Below the pieces are notes generated by a model. It saw only the letters and a list, made by a program, of their open reading frames with translations, was not told the DNA's origin and searched no databases. 64,000 bases of DNA, taken from contig NC_135187.1 of assembly GCF_041146795.1 (NCBI RefSeq), forward strand, positions 5,653,556 to 5,717,555, in the 5' to 3' direction. The translations under genes were made by a program, and so were the position numbers. The DNA is from Maylandia zebra (Eukaryota > Chordata > Actinopteri > Cichliformes > Cichlidae). Positions 43,156 through 55,900 of the stretch are shown piece after piece. Each line of letters starts with the position of its first letter. Position 1 is the stretch's first letter.

Positions 43156-44437
43156 ATGGCGTGCCCCTTCCTTGAAGAGCCAGTAGATGTTGAAGCCCAA
43201 ATTCTCCGCAGAGCTCTCCGCCGGGAGAGAGTGATCAGAGCGCGTTTGGACATTTTATCATTTCCTGATGATTTTCTGTGTGAACGTTACAGTTTTTCAG
43301 CACAATCTATAATTCATTTGAATAACATCCTCAGGCCTAATATTGCTCATGTGACACATCGCGGACATTCTCTCAGTTCTGTACATATTATTTGTATTGC
43401 ACTTCGTTTTTTTGCAAACGGGAGCTTTCTGTATAATATTGATGACGCTGAGCACGTTTCCAAGGCTACCGTCTGTCGGGCAGTCAGGAATGTTACAGTT
43501 GCACTGAAACGTCTCCTGTACTCGTCTGTGGTGTTCCCCGGTCATAGACCCACAAGATTTATCAAAGAGGGATTCCACAAAATTGCAGGTATTAGGATGA
43601 ACAAAACTCAATTCATGATGTGGTGATACTTGAACTACTACTTAAATTTTACATTTATTTTCAGGGTTCCCAGGCGTGATTGGCTGTACAGATGGCACTC
43701 ACATTCCAATCATTGCTCCTTCAGTAAATGAAGGAGACTATGTGAACAGGAAGTCTTTCCACAGCATTAATGTGCAGGTACATAGTTCCCTGTAGCATTT
43801 CAAACTAACAAATTATTTCATTATAGTAATGGATGCTAATTTGTGTTCTCTGCACTGTGAAGATCATATGTGATGCTGCCAACATTATCACAAATGTGGA
43901 AGCCAAGTGGCCAGGCTCTGTTCATGACTCACAAATTTTTTGTGAATGTACACTGAGCACAAAATTTGGACATGGTGAGTTGAAAATACTTTAAAATATA
44001 TAAAGACCAATTGCTTCAGGGACTTTTGAACTGAAGTGTATCCTTCTGTCTTAGGAGAGTTCACTGGCTACTTGCTTGGTGATGAGGGGTATCCATGTTT
44101 ACCCTATTTGCTTACCCCTTACCCTGACCCTGAACCGGGCCCACAGCAGCGATATAATCTGGCTCATTGCAGGACAAGAGCCAGAGTTGAAATGACTATC
44201 GGAATGCTTAAGGCCCGGTTCCAGTGCCTTCAAAGACTCAGGGTCACCCCAGAAAGGGCATGTGACATTATTGTGGCATGTGTGATTCTTCACAACATTG
44301 CCACAATTAGAGGAGAACACTGTCCTTCTGAACCAAACATCAGCAGTGATCCAAACCATGAACATCCTGACCCTCCCACAGACATACAAGATGGAAGAGC
44401 AGTCAGAGACACCATATGTCACAATCATTTCCTTTGA
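43156..44437 (+). CDS. HARBI1-type DDE transposase of H4, 4 exons
   Basis: Exons 43156-43588, 43665-43777, 43863-43974 and 44055-44437 have exactly the lengths of H1 exons (433, 113, 112, 383) and give 346 residues. Catalytic motifs [15 protein letters not shown] and [11 protein letters not shown] are present. Differences from H1 include VDVEAQ for VDREAQ, RYSFSAQ for RYRFSAQ, and Cys for Arg after SQIF. No stop or frameshift is seen. The element's left terminal repeat is damaged, so H4 itself is probably immobile, though the protein could act on other copies. Confidence 0.9.
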
Positions 44438-45448
44438 CCCATCACCTCAACATGTTGAAAGAAGAATAAACAGATTTTTTGTTCAACTGGCTTTATTGGT
44501 CGCCTGTATTTCCTGTACACAAAGTATTAATAAGTATATTATTATGTATAAGTATATAACACTGAAATAATTCGTCCATCTCTGACCACTTCACCCACCC
44601 TTAACTGATGTTCCAGCAGTAAAATCTCAGTCTTGGTCTTTTGGATCTGCTGCTTGAAGTGTTCCATTTCTAAGTCTGATTTTTTTATTTTCTTGATCAA
44701 ATAGGTCTTGTACAGCTGCTTTACAGGGAGCTATTGAAACACAGAAAATAGCATTGACATTCATAGTACATGCCTACTTAGGTTGGTTGTAAATCAGTGC
44801 TGAACATCTTACTGAGGAAAGTTTTGTTGGAGAAGTGGCTGGACCCTCTTCCTCTTCATTTCCATCATCACTCTGTTAGAGACATAGAAAGTCCATGGTT
44901 TTATTATAGTACCACATTTTATTCAATTGTTATATTTTCCATTGTAAGATGTAAACCTCATAAAGTGTCTGTTGCTTCCTCCTCTGTAACAGCTGTCAAT
45001 GTTTCTTCATTATTTTCCTGTAGTAAAGAAATTAACAACATTGCTGTTCTACTTGTGACCCGTGGTAGGTACCTATTTAAAATAGGACAGAGCCGTAGGC
45101 GCACAGTCAGTTTAAAAGAATTTAATTTTTTAATACAAAATAAAAGAAACAGTGTAACAGCGGCACCTCAAACCAATTAAAAACGTTACCTTATTAGAGA
45201 CGATAAAACTGTGCGATTGCCCGTGAGACGGGACAAGCGCTGCGGGGAACCGTTTAAAAACAAATCGACATAGCACACAGGTTAAACATGGACGGCAACT
45301 CACACATGACCCCAAATGGGTAAAACACTATAGAAAAAAAGTCAAATCTTCAGTGCCGTCTTCACTCGGGCCCACCGCTGTGCATGCAAAAGCGGGGAGA
45401 CAAAAAAAAGGATTTGTTTTCCCTGCAGCGCCTTCACCGTCTGCGACA

Positions 45449-45571
45449 TATATATATACATATATATATATACATATATATACATACATATACATACATA
45501 TACATATACATATATACACATACATATATATACACACATACATATATATATACATACATATATATATACAC

Positions 45572-45616
<45 letters not shown>

Positions 45617-45667
45617 TATACATATACATATGTATATATATGTATATGTATACATATATATACATAT
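45449..45667. repeat. (TA)n/(TATACA)n microsatellite, 5' of LINE
   Basis: About 220 bases of TA and TACATA units, part of the same tract as 48207-48498 before the LINE inserted. Confidence 0.9.
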
Positions 45668-48206
45668 TAGGTGCCTAAGAAATACAGCAAGCTGTCCATA
45701 CCTGAGGCCTTGGAAACTGCCAAGCAAAGACTCACAGCCTTGGCCAGCCGCTTGAGGAGGTACACCAGAGAGATAGAAGGCAGGAGAATAAACCAGCTGT
45801 TCTCCACAGAACCAGCAAAGGTGTACTCTCAGTGGCAAGGGAACAATAAGAGAACAGCACCACCAAGGCTGGAGACGGAGCAATACTGGAAGAGCATATG
45901 GGAGAAGGATGCAACCCATAACGGCAATGCTCAGTGGCTAGAGGATCTGAGGGCAGACCACAGCGACCTCCCTGAACAGGGTCCAGTAACCATCACAGTG
46001 GCAGATATCCAAGAAAGGGTCTCCAGTATGAAGAGTTGGACAGCACCAGGGCCCGACATGGTTCACGCCTACTGGCTGAAGAAGCTGACTGCACTCCACG
46101 AGCGTCTGGCAGCACAAATGAACCAGCTGCTAGTTAACGAGAGACACCCGGAATGGCTAACTGAACGCCGGACGGTCCTGATCCCCAAGGACCCCAAGAA
46201 GGGACCGGTCCCCTCCAACTACCGACCAATAACCTGCCTCAGTACTACATGGAAGCTCCTGTCAGGCATCATATCGGCTAAGATGAACAGGCACATGGGT
46301 CAATACATGAGCGGGACACAGAAAGGAATTGGCAAGAATACCAGAGGTGCAAAACACCAGCTACTGGTAGACAGAACAATCAGCCGAGACTGCAAGGCCA
46401 GACTGACCAACCTGTGCACTGCCTGGATTGATTACAAGAAGGCCTATGACTCAATGCCCCACAGCTGGATACTGGAATGCCTAGAATTGTACAAGATCAA
46501 TGGGACCCTAAGAGCCTTCATCAGGAACTCAATGGGGATGTGGCGTACAACACTAGAGGCCAACTCCAAGCCCATAGCACAAGTTACCATCAAGTGCGGG
46601 ATCTACCAAGGAGATGCTCTGTCCCCACTGCTGTTCTGCATAGGCCTGAACCCCCTCAGTGAGATCATTAACAAGACTGGCTACGGATACCGACTACGGA
46701 ACGGAGCAGTTGTCAGCCACCTCCTGTACATGGATGACATCAAGCTGTATGCCAAGAGTGAACGAGACATCGATTCACTGATCCACACTACCAGGCTATA
46801 CAGCAATGACATTGGAATGTCGTTCGGACTGGAGAAGTGTAGTCGGATGGTAACAAAGAGAGGGAAGGTAGTCAGAACTGAGGGGATTGAACTACCAGAA
46901 GGCAACATTGCAGACATAGAGGACAGTTACAAGTACCTGGGGATCCCGCAGGCAAATGGGAACCATGAAGAGGCCGCTAGAAAGGCTGCAACCACCAAGT
47001 ACCTGCAGAGGGTCAGGCAAGTCCTGAGGAGTCAGCTGAATGGTAAGAACAAGATCCGGGCCATCAACACGTACGCCCTGCCCGTGATCAGGTACCCTGC
47101 TGGGGTAATAGGCTGGCCAAAGGAGGAGATAGAAGCCACTGACATAAAGACAAGAAAGCTCCTTACCATGCATGGAGGGTTTCACCCCAAGTCCAGCACC
47201 CTGAGGCTGTACGCTAAGCGGAAGGAAGGGGGCCGGGGACTGGTGAGTGTCAGCACCACAGTCCAGGATGAGACAAGGAACATCCAAGAATACATTGGGA
47301 AGATGGCCCCAACTGACCGAGTGCTCAGTGAATACCTCAGGCAGCAGAAACCCAAGAAAGAGGAGGGAGACGAGGAACCATCATGGAAGGACAGGCCCCT
47401 GCACGGTATGTACCACCGGCAGATAGAGGAGGTGGCTGATATCCAGAAATCCTACCAGTGGCTGGACAAAGCTGGACTGAAAGACAGCACAGAGGCACTA
47501 ATCATGGCAGCACAAGAACAAGCTCTGAGTACAAGATCCATAGAGGCTGGGGTCTATCACACCAGGCAAGACCCCAGGTGCAGGCTGTGTAAAGATGCCC
47601 CAGAGACAATCCAGCACATAACAGCAGGGTGCAAGATGCTAGCAGGCAAGGCATACATGGAACGCCATAACCAAGTGGCCGGCATAGTGTACAGGAACAT
47701 CTGTGCCGAGTATAACCTGGAAGTCCCGAGGTCAAAATGGGAGATGCCCCCAAGGGTGGTGGAGAATGACCGAGCTAAGATCCTGTGGGACTTCCAGATA
47801 CAGACGGACAAAATGGTGGTGGCTAACCAACCGGACATAGTGGTGGTAGACAAACAGAAGAAGACGGCCGTAGTGATCGATGTAGCGGTTCCGAATGACA
47901 GCAATATCAGGAAGAAGGAACACGAGAAGCTGGAGAAATACCAAGGGCTCAGAGAAGAGCTCGAGAGGATGTGGAGGGTGAAGGTAACGGTGGTCCCCGT
48001 GGTAATCGGAGCACTAGGTGCGGTGACTCCCAAGCTAGGCGAGTGGCTCCAGCAGATCCCGGGAATAACATCGGAGATCTCTGTCCAGAAGAGCGCAGTC
48101 CTGGGAACAGCTAAGATACTGCGCAGGACCCTCAAGCTCCCAGGCCTCTGGTAGAGGACCCGAGCTTGAAGGATAAACCGCCCGCAGGGGCGCGCTGGGT
48201 GTTTTT
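45668..48206 (+). mobile_element. R4/Dong-clade (Rex6-like) LINE in a TA microsatellite
   Basis: The element begins directly after the microsatellite and ends with a short 3' untranslated part (48155-48206, GGGCGCGCTGGGTG plus a T-run) before the microsatellite resumes. The 5' end is truncated: there is no start codon or N-terminal zinc-finger region. Both flanks are the same simple repeat, so the target duplication cannot be read. Confidence 0.88.
45671..48154 (+). CDS. Reverse transcriptase with restriction-like endonuclease, 827 codons
   Basis: One open frame with no internal stop. Reverse-transcriptase blocks: [49 protein letters not shown], and the catalytic YMDD at residues 353-356. 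A CCHC knuckle (Cys637, Cys640, His649, Cys654) is followed by a restriction-like endonuclease: PD at 721-722, then D737 in VVIDVAVP. This order, RT-CCHC-PD/D, defines R4/Dong/R2-type LINEs and differs from APE-type LINEs. It ends [10 protein letters not shown]. The first residues follow a TAG in the microsatellite junction with a GTG codon, so the N-terminus is missing and a functional protein is doubtful. The intact length suggests a recent insertion. Confidence 0.88.
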   Translation: MPKKYSKLSIPEALETAKQRLTALASRLRRYTREIEGRRINQLFSTEPAKVYSQWQGNNKRTAPPRLETEQYWKSIWEKDATHNGNAQWLEDLRADHSDLPEQGPVTITVADIQERVSSMKSWTAPGPDMVHAYWLKKLTALHERLAAQMNQLLVNERHPEWLTERRTVLIPKDPKKGPVPSNYRPITCLSTTWKLLSGIISAKMNRHMGQYMSGTQKGIGKNTRGAKHQLLVDRTISRDCKARLTNLCTAWIDYKKAYDSMPHSWILECLELYKINGTLRAFIRNSMGMWRTTLEANSKPIAQVTIKCGIYQGDALSPLLFCIGLNPLSEIINKTGYGYRLRNGAVVSHLLYMDDIKLYAKSERDIDSLIHTTRLYSNDIGMSFGLEKCSRMVTKRGKVVRTEGIELPEGNIADIEDSYKYLGIPQANGNHEEAARKAATTKYLQRVRQVLRSQLNGKNKIRAINTYALPVIRYPAGVIGWPKEEIEATDIKTRKLLTMHGGFHPKSSTLRLYAKRKEGGRGLVSVSTTVQDETRNIQEYIGKMAPTDRVLSEYLRQQKPKKEEGDEEPSWKDRPLHGMYHRQIEEVADIQKSYQWLDKAGLKDSTEALIMAAQEQALSTRSIEAGVYHTRQDPRCRLCKDAPETIQHITAGCKMLAGKAYMERHNQVAGIVYRNICAEYNLEVPRSKWEMPPRVVENDRAKILWDFQIQTDKMVVANQPDIVVVDKQKKTAVVIDVAVPNDSNIRKKEHEKLEKYQGLREELERMWRVKVTVVPVVIGALGAVTPKLGEWLQQIPGITSEISVQKSAVLGTAKILRRTLKLPGLW

Positions 48207-48502
<296 letters not shown>

Positions 48503-50444
48503 AAAGGGGTTAAAATACTAAAAGGATCAATATCTGTGGTGCCTACTGATACAGAAAAAGTAAAACCAAAAACCAAAACCATCGACAGCCGCAGCAGTCA
48601 GTCTGTCGGCTTACACCAGTTTAAAACAAATTAAAACACACTGATGTGTCGGGTCCTTTGCCCGCAGCCAGAAATCCACCTGGCAAAGCAGCAGCTCGGT
48701 ACTCTGTGAATAAAAGACAGGAGATCACTAGCTGGACAATAAAACACAGGAATATTCCTCCACTGAATTGGTTTTGTTACCTGTCCACAAGTTCGTGTCA
48801 CACCCTAATAAATGTGGGTCAGTGGCGATGAAGTCCACTATACCGTTCTCACGGGAGCAATGTTTCCCACCTACAAGGGTGCAAATAACTGTAAACCTCT
48901 GCCAACAGCCAGAGCTCAAGTGGTACATTTTTGTGTAACCTACCGTTCTAACAGAAGTTTAGGGGAAGGACGCGTATCAGACTTTCATAGTTAAGAAACA
49001 CCAACTTGCCCAACTCGGACCAAGCACTCGCAGCTTCAGGTTTGCAAAGGAATACCCAATTGCCCACACCTGCGCTTATGAAAGGAGCGAAGACCAGCTC
49101 CGCCCACCAGGGGCGGTCCCAAATCTCCAGGTCTCACCTGTCACATACTGTAAACTCATATAATCTGTGGAGTATTAAGAGTACTCACAACTGCATGTTG
49201 GTCTGGCTCAACAGGAGGCTGCACCAGATGCAGTACACCATCACCATCAACTGATAGAATATGAGGTTTATACAGGTCACTTATAACTTACAAGGGACCA
49301 AATGGCAATTAACAAACATATACCAATCACCTTACACTTCATTGTCATTATGCTCTCAAAGACAACCAAGACTGAGGGAAGGCAAAATCAGTAGGAAAAT
49401 AACTTCACTACAAAATAATCCATTATGGTAAAGAGTTTATCAAATGAATGAGTAGCACTGCAAAGGTGACTGTGAAGAAAGGATGTATGCACATCATGTA
49501 TTATTTTGAATTTACCCCCTATGTAGGCACTTGTGTCTTGCGGGGTTATTGACTCAGAGGATGTCCCCGCAGAGATGCCTTCAGCCACAGAGCGCCCACT
49601 GTTTTGGCTGAGGGCCAACTGCTCAGCCTCTGTGAGTGGTGTTGGTGGAGGACCCCCACCTGTTTTTCAGGCCTCTGCTTTTTTTCTGTTGGCTATAACG
49701 GGCCACATTTGAGCATACAGAGTAAGCAAATATGTACTTGTAATGTGCTCAGATAATTTCAATAAGTGCTTACAGAAAGAAAATTAATGTAGCCTCTAAC
49801 TGCAATTGATTTACATGGGACAAACAGACCAAGCACTATGGCTCATAATACAATTACACCTTACCTGTTTGGACTATATTTTTATATTTCATTTTTACTT
49901 GCTGCCAGGAACGTTTGGGGCCTGTTGGGTTGCACCTGCGCTCACATCACATCACAAAATCAAATGTATAAAATAACAAATAAAATAACATATGATAAAA
50001 TAACGTGTTAAATGGGTGGAAATCCCTAGATCAATGTTTATATTAACACTCACGCATTGACTCTGTCGGCTATGTTTTGCCATGCATGCTCCCTTTGTTT
50101 TGCAGCTGTGGCTGTGTTACTTTTTTCCGCGAAATTTGCATGTTATCGGCATATGCTGCCATCAGAATTTCGGCCTCAAGCGCTGTGAAATACATTGACC
50201 GCGCCTTCTTTCCCTCCGTCTCCATGGTGACTCGCTTAATCTGTGCTCCGCTTATCAGGGCTTTATGTATCCTCGTCCGCGCGCTTCACTTGGGGTTAAA
50301 GCAACTCCGCGTTGACTGAACTAATTGTTATCAGCCTTTCTGAAACCGAATATTCCGAGTTGGACAGTTCGGGGTTACTCAACCCTGCGTATCGTTTTTC
50401 ACTCTGAGTTTTCTAAACCGGCTTCCTGAAATAGGGCCCTGGCA

Positions 50445-52620
50445 TCAAAACACAAACACAAACACACACAAACTCAGATCAGCATTACAGAACACAGAAT
50501 CACTGTCTCAGAGTTTCCAAATTAAGGGTCATGTTGTGATATTGGAGTGTTAAAGTAACTTCATTGAAAAGTGAGAAATTAGTGCAAATATAAAGAGCAA
50601 TACATTTATTTATTTCACAAGCAACGCTTACAGAGTGTGTCAGAGTGTGCATAGGCTCATGATTTCTGTTGAATCTGTTATGCATGTCAGTGGAATGTTA
50701 TTGGTGATTGAAATCAGCTTTATTTCATATCTGGTTCCACTAGTGTCGGTTTGACCAATGACTAATTAAAAATTACAGTGGTATGTTGAAGATGTGCAAT
50801 CAAAGAAAAGAACCTTTAAATAAATATTGGGTTTTTGAACTGCATATAGTGTAAACCAACATATTTACAGAAATCTGCCAATACAAACTAAGGCAGCAGA
50901 ATTTTATGCACAATTTTAAAGATAAAAGACATGTTATGAAAGTTCGATGTTATTTGTCCTCGCAGAAGAGGCCAGAGCCACAGTATATCATTCACAATGT
51001 GCCTATATGTTGTCAATACAAACAAAGGCAGTAAAAAACAACAACAACAAAAAACCCTCTCTAGCTCTCTATGTCATTATTATGACTTTTAAAGCACCCT
51101 AAAGTAGTTGGGTATTCCTGTGTGTTGACAATAAAGATGACACTTGTGAGAATATTTTAAGTTATAAGGTTTTTTGCCACTTTTCATGCTTTTTAAACTA
51201 TTGTGTTTACAGACGCAATAAGACACACAAAGCTTATTTAAAATAAAAAATCCTTGGTAGAATTTCTTAAAAAGTGAAAGTGCGCTTCATGTTCATGGTA
51301 GTAAATCATATTTTTAGTATAATTTAATTATATCTGAGACATGCCAAAGACTTCAGTTTTCCCATAAGAGGTAACTCACTTAGCTGCATTTGTTAATCAG
51401 AAGCACACAATGTAAAAAATGTAAACTGAAGTGAAGGCAGGAAATAGTCTTAAATTGAAAGCTTTACAAGTAGGTTGTTTTTTTATGAACTTTAAAGCCC
51501 AACTTTAAACACCACTGCATAAAAACTTAATTCTATAAGTTGTTTAGAAACTACTACTGCTGCTGTTTTTCTCTATGCAGTCTCTGTATCCAGAGATTCT
51601 TCCATGTTCTCAGGTTGAGAGGTGTTTGTATTGTTTTATTTCCCCTGCTGCTTTCAGCCACAAAATAGACAATGCATATTTAAAAACCCCAACAGCAGCT
51701 TCTTCATGCTATACGATTGAACTGGTGCTGACAGTTGATAAATCTGGCTTCAGATTTAACAATGACAGCTCTGACCATTCATTTTGTTTTTTTGGCTTTA
51801 TTCCATGTAATATGGTTAAAGTGACAATTAAAGTTTTTCTGATTAAGCCAAATATCAATATTTTATCTCCGCACATGGAAAAAAAAAATGATATGGTGTT
51901 ACTCCATAGTGCTCGAGCAGCACTAAACCCATATGATCTATGTCCAAAATTCTTTTGACAATTGAATTTTATTGGTACCACTAATCTTTTTGACTTCCTG
52001 AAACACTGTAAATGTTTGGTGTATAATCTACAGCCAACTCTGGGTGACATTATAAAGACTCTACAGTGAAAACATTTCACATTGATTTAGATAAAATGTT
52101 TGGGTTTTTTTCTTTACATCTAGTTTCACTTTTAGTTTAGTTTTAGTTGCCTATAATAGCCTTTGTGCTCATTATATGTTTTATATTTAAATTCACAACA
52201 TGACACTGTGACAAGATAGCATTTTCTTAATGACAAACACAGCAGTGAAGGGCAGAAAGTTTGTTCATCTTAAATAAATATCTAAACAATAAATGGATGA
52301 AAAGGAGGCGCTTTCTGTTCCAGTCGTGCACCTCAATTCTCCAAAGGGGCCTTCTAGCCTAACTTGTTCTGGAGCATGTTAGGTTAGATGTGACTTGTCC
52401 CTAAGTTTGGGAGCCAGGAACAGAACAGTTAAGGAACTACAGCTGAGTGTCTGACTGACTATTGTATGATTTGACTCATGGATATGCAACTGGACCTTGG
52501 AGTTCATCAGCACATCAGAAGCCCATCTTCAACCCGGCAAAACAGACTTTTCACATGAGCTCCTTTTTTCTGTTCTTCTGAGACCTCCTCTCTGCAACAT
52601 ATAATCAATAATTTAAAAAA
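50445..52620. other. No recognisable gene
   Basis: AT-rich. A frame at 51575-51958 (127 codons) has no motif and no good context. Nothing links it to neighbours. Confidence 0.45.
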
Positions 52621-52635
52621 ATATAGGAATTGATA

Positions 52636-52641
52636 TTTATT
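52636..52641 (-). terminator. Possible polyadenylation signal of the class I gene
   Basis: AATAAA on the minus strand, about 330 bases after the candidate last stop codon. No supporting transcript evidence. Confidence 0.3.
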
Positions 52642-52973
52642 GTTTATATTTTACAATAATAGATGGACTGAGAGAGAATTCTTGTTGCCATTTAGACGAT
52701 AATTTTAACTTCACTGAAAAGGTTTTTGAATGAGCTATTCAGTTTGGTTGAGAAAACAGCCATTATCACGCAAAGCTTCATGTTTGTGGCAGGAAACTAT
52801 ATTCTTTGCATCATTTTAGTGAATTTGATACACCTGAAAGACTTTGTAGTGTATTTAAATTCTATATTCCATTGAGTTGTATTTATCAGTCACTTTTTTA
52901 AATTTAGAGGTTGGTTCCCTTGATTTAATAATAATTACAATATATATTAAGTTTTACTTACAAAGAAGATCTA

Positions 52974-55900
52974 CTAGATGACACCTGAACCTAAAAGAAA
53001 AAAATCAACAGGAAGTGTCAGTACAGTGTGGGCAAGAATTTGATCAATTACACGGAAATTAAAAGTCTCAAATTTTTTATTGTAGTTTTATTTTGTAGGA
53101 AAGAAAAAGAATATCAACCAAAAATCCAGAAAAAGAAAAACATTACCTAAAAGTTATAAATTGATTTGCATGTCATTGAGTGGCACAAGTGATTGATTTC
53201 ATACACCCCAGGCAGAATTCTCTCAGAGGACATTGAGGGCAAGATTGTAGACCTGCACAAGGCTGGAATGAGTTAAATAACCATCAGCAAGAAGCTTGAT
53301 GGGAAGGTGACAGGTGTTGGTCTGATTATTCAGAAAATGAAAAAAATATAAAATATAAAATCATCATCAGTTGTCCTTGATCTGGAACTCCATGCAAGAT
53401 CTTGCTTTATGAGTTAAGGCTGATTATCCCAAAACTATACAGGAGTTGTATAATGACCTGAAGGCAATTAGGACTGCAGTCAACAAGGACACACCTGGTA
53501 ATGCACAACACCATAATGAACCGGAATCTTGCAGCACCTGCAAGGTTCTGCTGTTATAGAGGTGTAATGATGGTGGTTTAGTTGTGGAAGGAGACAATGA
53601 AAAAGATAGTTGTCAGTTGGTTTGAGATATTTATTCACACGTGGGTCTTATCTCCTCCGTACTTCAGAGTCAGACAAACGAGACAACCTGTCCACATTTA
53701 CATTTATACCTGCTGCTGCTCCACATGTGATACCACATATGGTTATGTTTACGATAGTCTCCTCTTGCTGGGGGTCTCCTTATCTCAACCTCCTCCCAGT
53801 TCCAGCTGTGTTTCCACTTGTTCCTCGTTCCCTCTTGTTCCTGCTTGTGTATTTATTGTGCGTGTCTTCCAGTGCTCGTCATTGCACTATAACAATAGTC
53901 ACCCTCATATATCACTGTGTATTCCATCAGTCAAACTGCCTAGTTTATTTGTATCATCTGTTCGGTTAGTATTCTCCTGGTCAGCATGAAAGCCATTTTT
54001 GAGTTTATATTTTATGTCCTGGAGTCTGCATATTGGGTCCATTTCCTGCCTGCCTGCACAGCCTTGTGACATCCTAAGCTTGAACTGTGTACATTAGGTT
54101 CTTGTTGTAATTACAGAAATTTACACCATTTGTTGGCCCTGTACATGTGCCAAAAGATGGAAATTTTTATATGTGATGTGTGTGTTTTGTGTCTATGCTG
54201 TGTGTGAGGGGTCTGTCTCTATACGAGGTTTTTTGTGTACATAGGTGTGCGTTTATGGTGACAGGAAACTCATTCAAACAAGAGGGCACATGTGATGATT
54301 CAGAGAAACCTTTGAAGAAAATGCTGTGATCAAATGAAATCAAAATCAGACTCTTTGGCATCACTCCACCTTCCATTTTTGGAGAAAGAGAAATGCTGAG
54401 TATAACTCAAAGAACACACCATCCCCAACAAATTTCGGGTTGCGTTTCTACTATATATACAGGACATCACTGCACTGAGTGCCAATGGACATGGTTGTGT
54501 ACCATAAAATCTTGGACAAGAACCTCTTTCCCTCACTCAGAACACTGAATATGGGTCATGAGTGCATCTTCCAGCATAGCAATAACACAAAACATAACAC
54601 CAAGGTAACAAATGAGTGAGTAAAGAATACGCACATTATGGTCATGGAGTGGCCTAGCCAGTCTGCAGAACTGAATCTGTGGAGGGAGCTGAAGCTGAAG
54701 AAGCAGCCAAGAAACCAGAAGGATTTAGAGAGTTTCTGTAAAGTGGAGTGGGCTGAGATGTGTGTAAACCTGGTGTTGACAACTCAGGTTTCTCCACCAA
54801 TTACTATTTTGTATTTTGCTGAATCAAGTTATAAATTTAATGTAATGTGTTTTTTTCTGGATTTTTGGTTGATATACTGTCTTGATCCATTTAAAAAAAC
54901 TAAAACTATTCAGCAGCCATTAGTCATTGTTTTTTGCCAAATTAAAAGCCAGAGTATAAAAGAAAAGTAGTTTAATTAAAAGACCTGTTGTCTTGTACTT
55001 GTAAAATAAAAAAGAAGTGCAAATAATTTTGAAATTCCAAACAAGTTCAGTTTTGATGTCTAGAGCATCAGGTCAGCTTATTTGAATAACTCACCTCTCC
55101 TCCTTCTATAAACAACAACTCCAACAGCACAGAGGATGAGAAGAACAAGAACAAGTAGAACAGGAACAACCACGGCAACAATGATGTGCTTGTCTGTTCA
55201 GTAAAAAACAAGTAAAATGGAGCAGGTTAACAGAAATTCCTTCATTCTGTAGTGCTAATCTAGTTACTCTATAAAACCCATGGCAGTGTAGGATGTAGAT
55301 CCAGTAGCATATTTATATAATATCTATTTGAGGCTTTAGTTATGTGGTTGTACAGGTGACACTAATATTACACATTTTAACAATAAAATATTCAGAATAA
55401 AATATTTGTATTCAATAACAGTTCCCCAGCTGTAAGGCCAAGAATAATGTGTTAATAGACCTCTCTGCATTGAATTGTACTTGTTATTAATCTCTGTCTC
55501 TCTTCCACAGCATGTCTTTATCCTGTCTTCCTTCTCTCACCCCAACCAGTCGCAGCAGATGGCCGCCCCTCCCTGAGCCTGGTTCTGCCGGAGGTTTCTT
55601 CCTGTTAAAAGGGAGTTTTTCCTTCCCACTGTTGCAAAAGTGCTTGCTCATAGGGGGTCATATGATTGTTGGGTTTTTCTCTGTATGGATTATTGTAGGG
55701 TCTACCTTACAATATAAACAGTGAGGTGACTGTTGTTTCGATTTTGTGCTGTATAAATACAATTGAATTGAGCTGAATTTAAAATAGTTGTGTGTAAATA
55801 GTTAATTTAATTTTAAATTTAAAACAGAGACTTTTATGTGTTTTTTGAACAATATTTTTGGAATCAAACACATAAAGTAGCAGCTATTCTTCTTTGGGTC

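Noticed and set aside
45328-45755. Long Tyr-Ile-rich frames on both strands around the TA tracts (also 6300 and 48200-48580)
   Set aside because: They are translations of TA/TACATA microsatellites; no codon bias, start context or conservation.
51575-51958. 127-codon frame
   Set aside because: No motif, no supporting signals, an equal-length frame on the other strand, AT-rich context.
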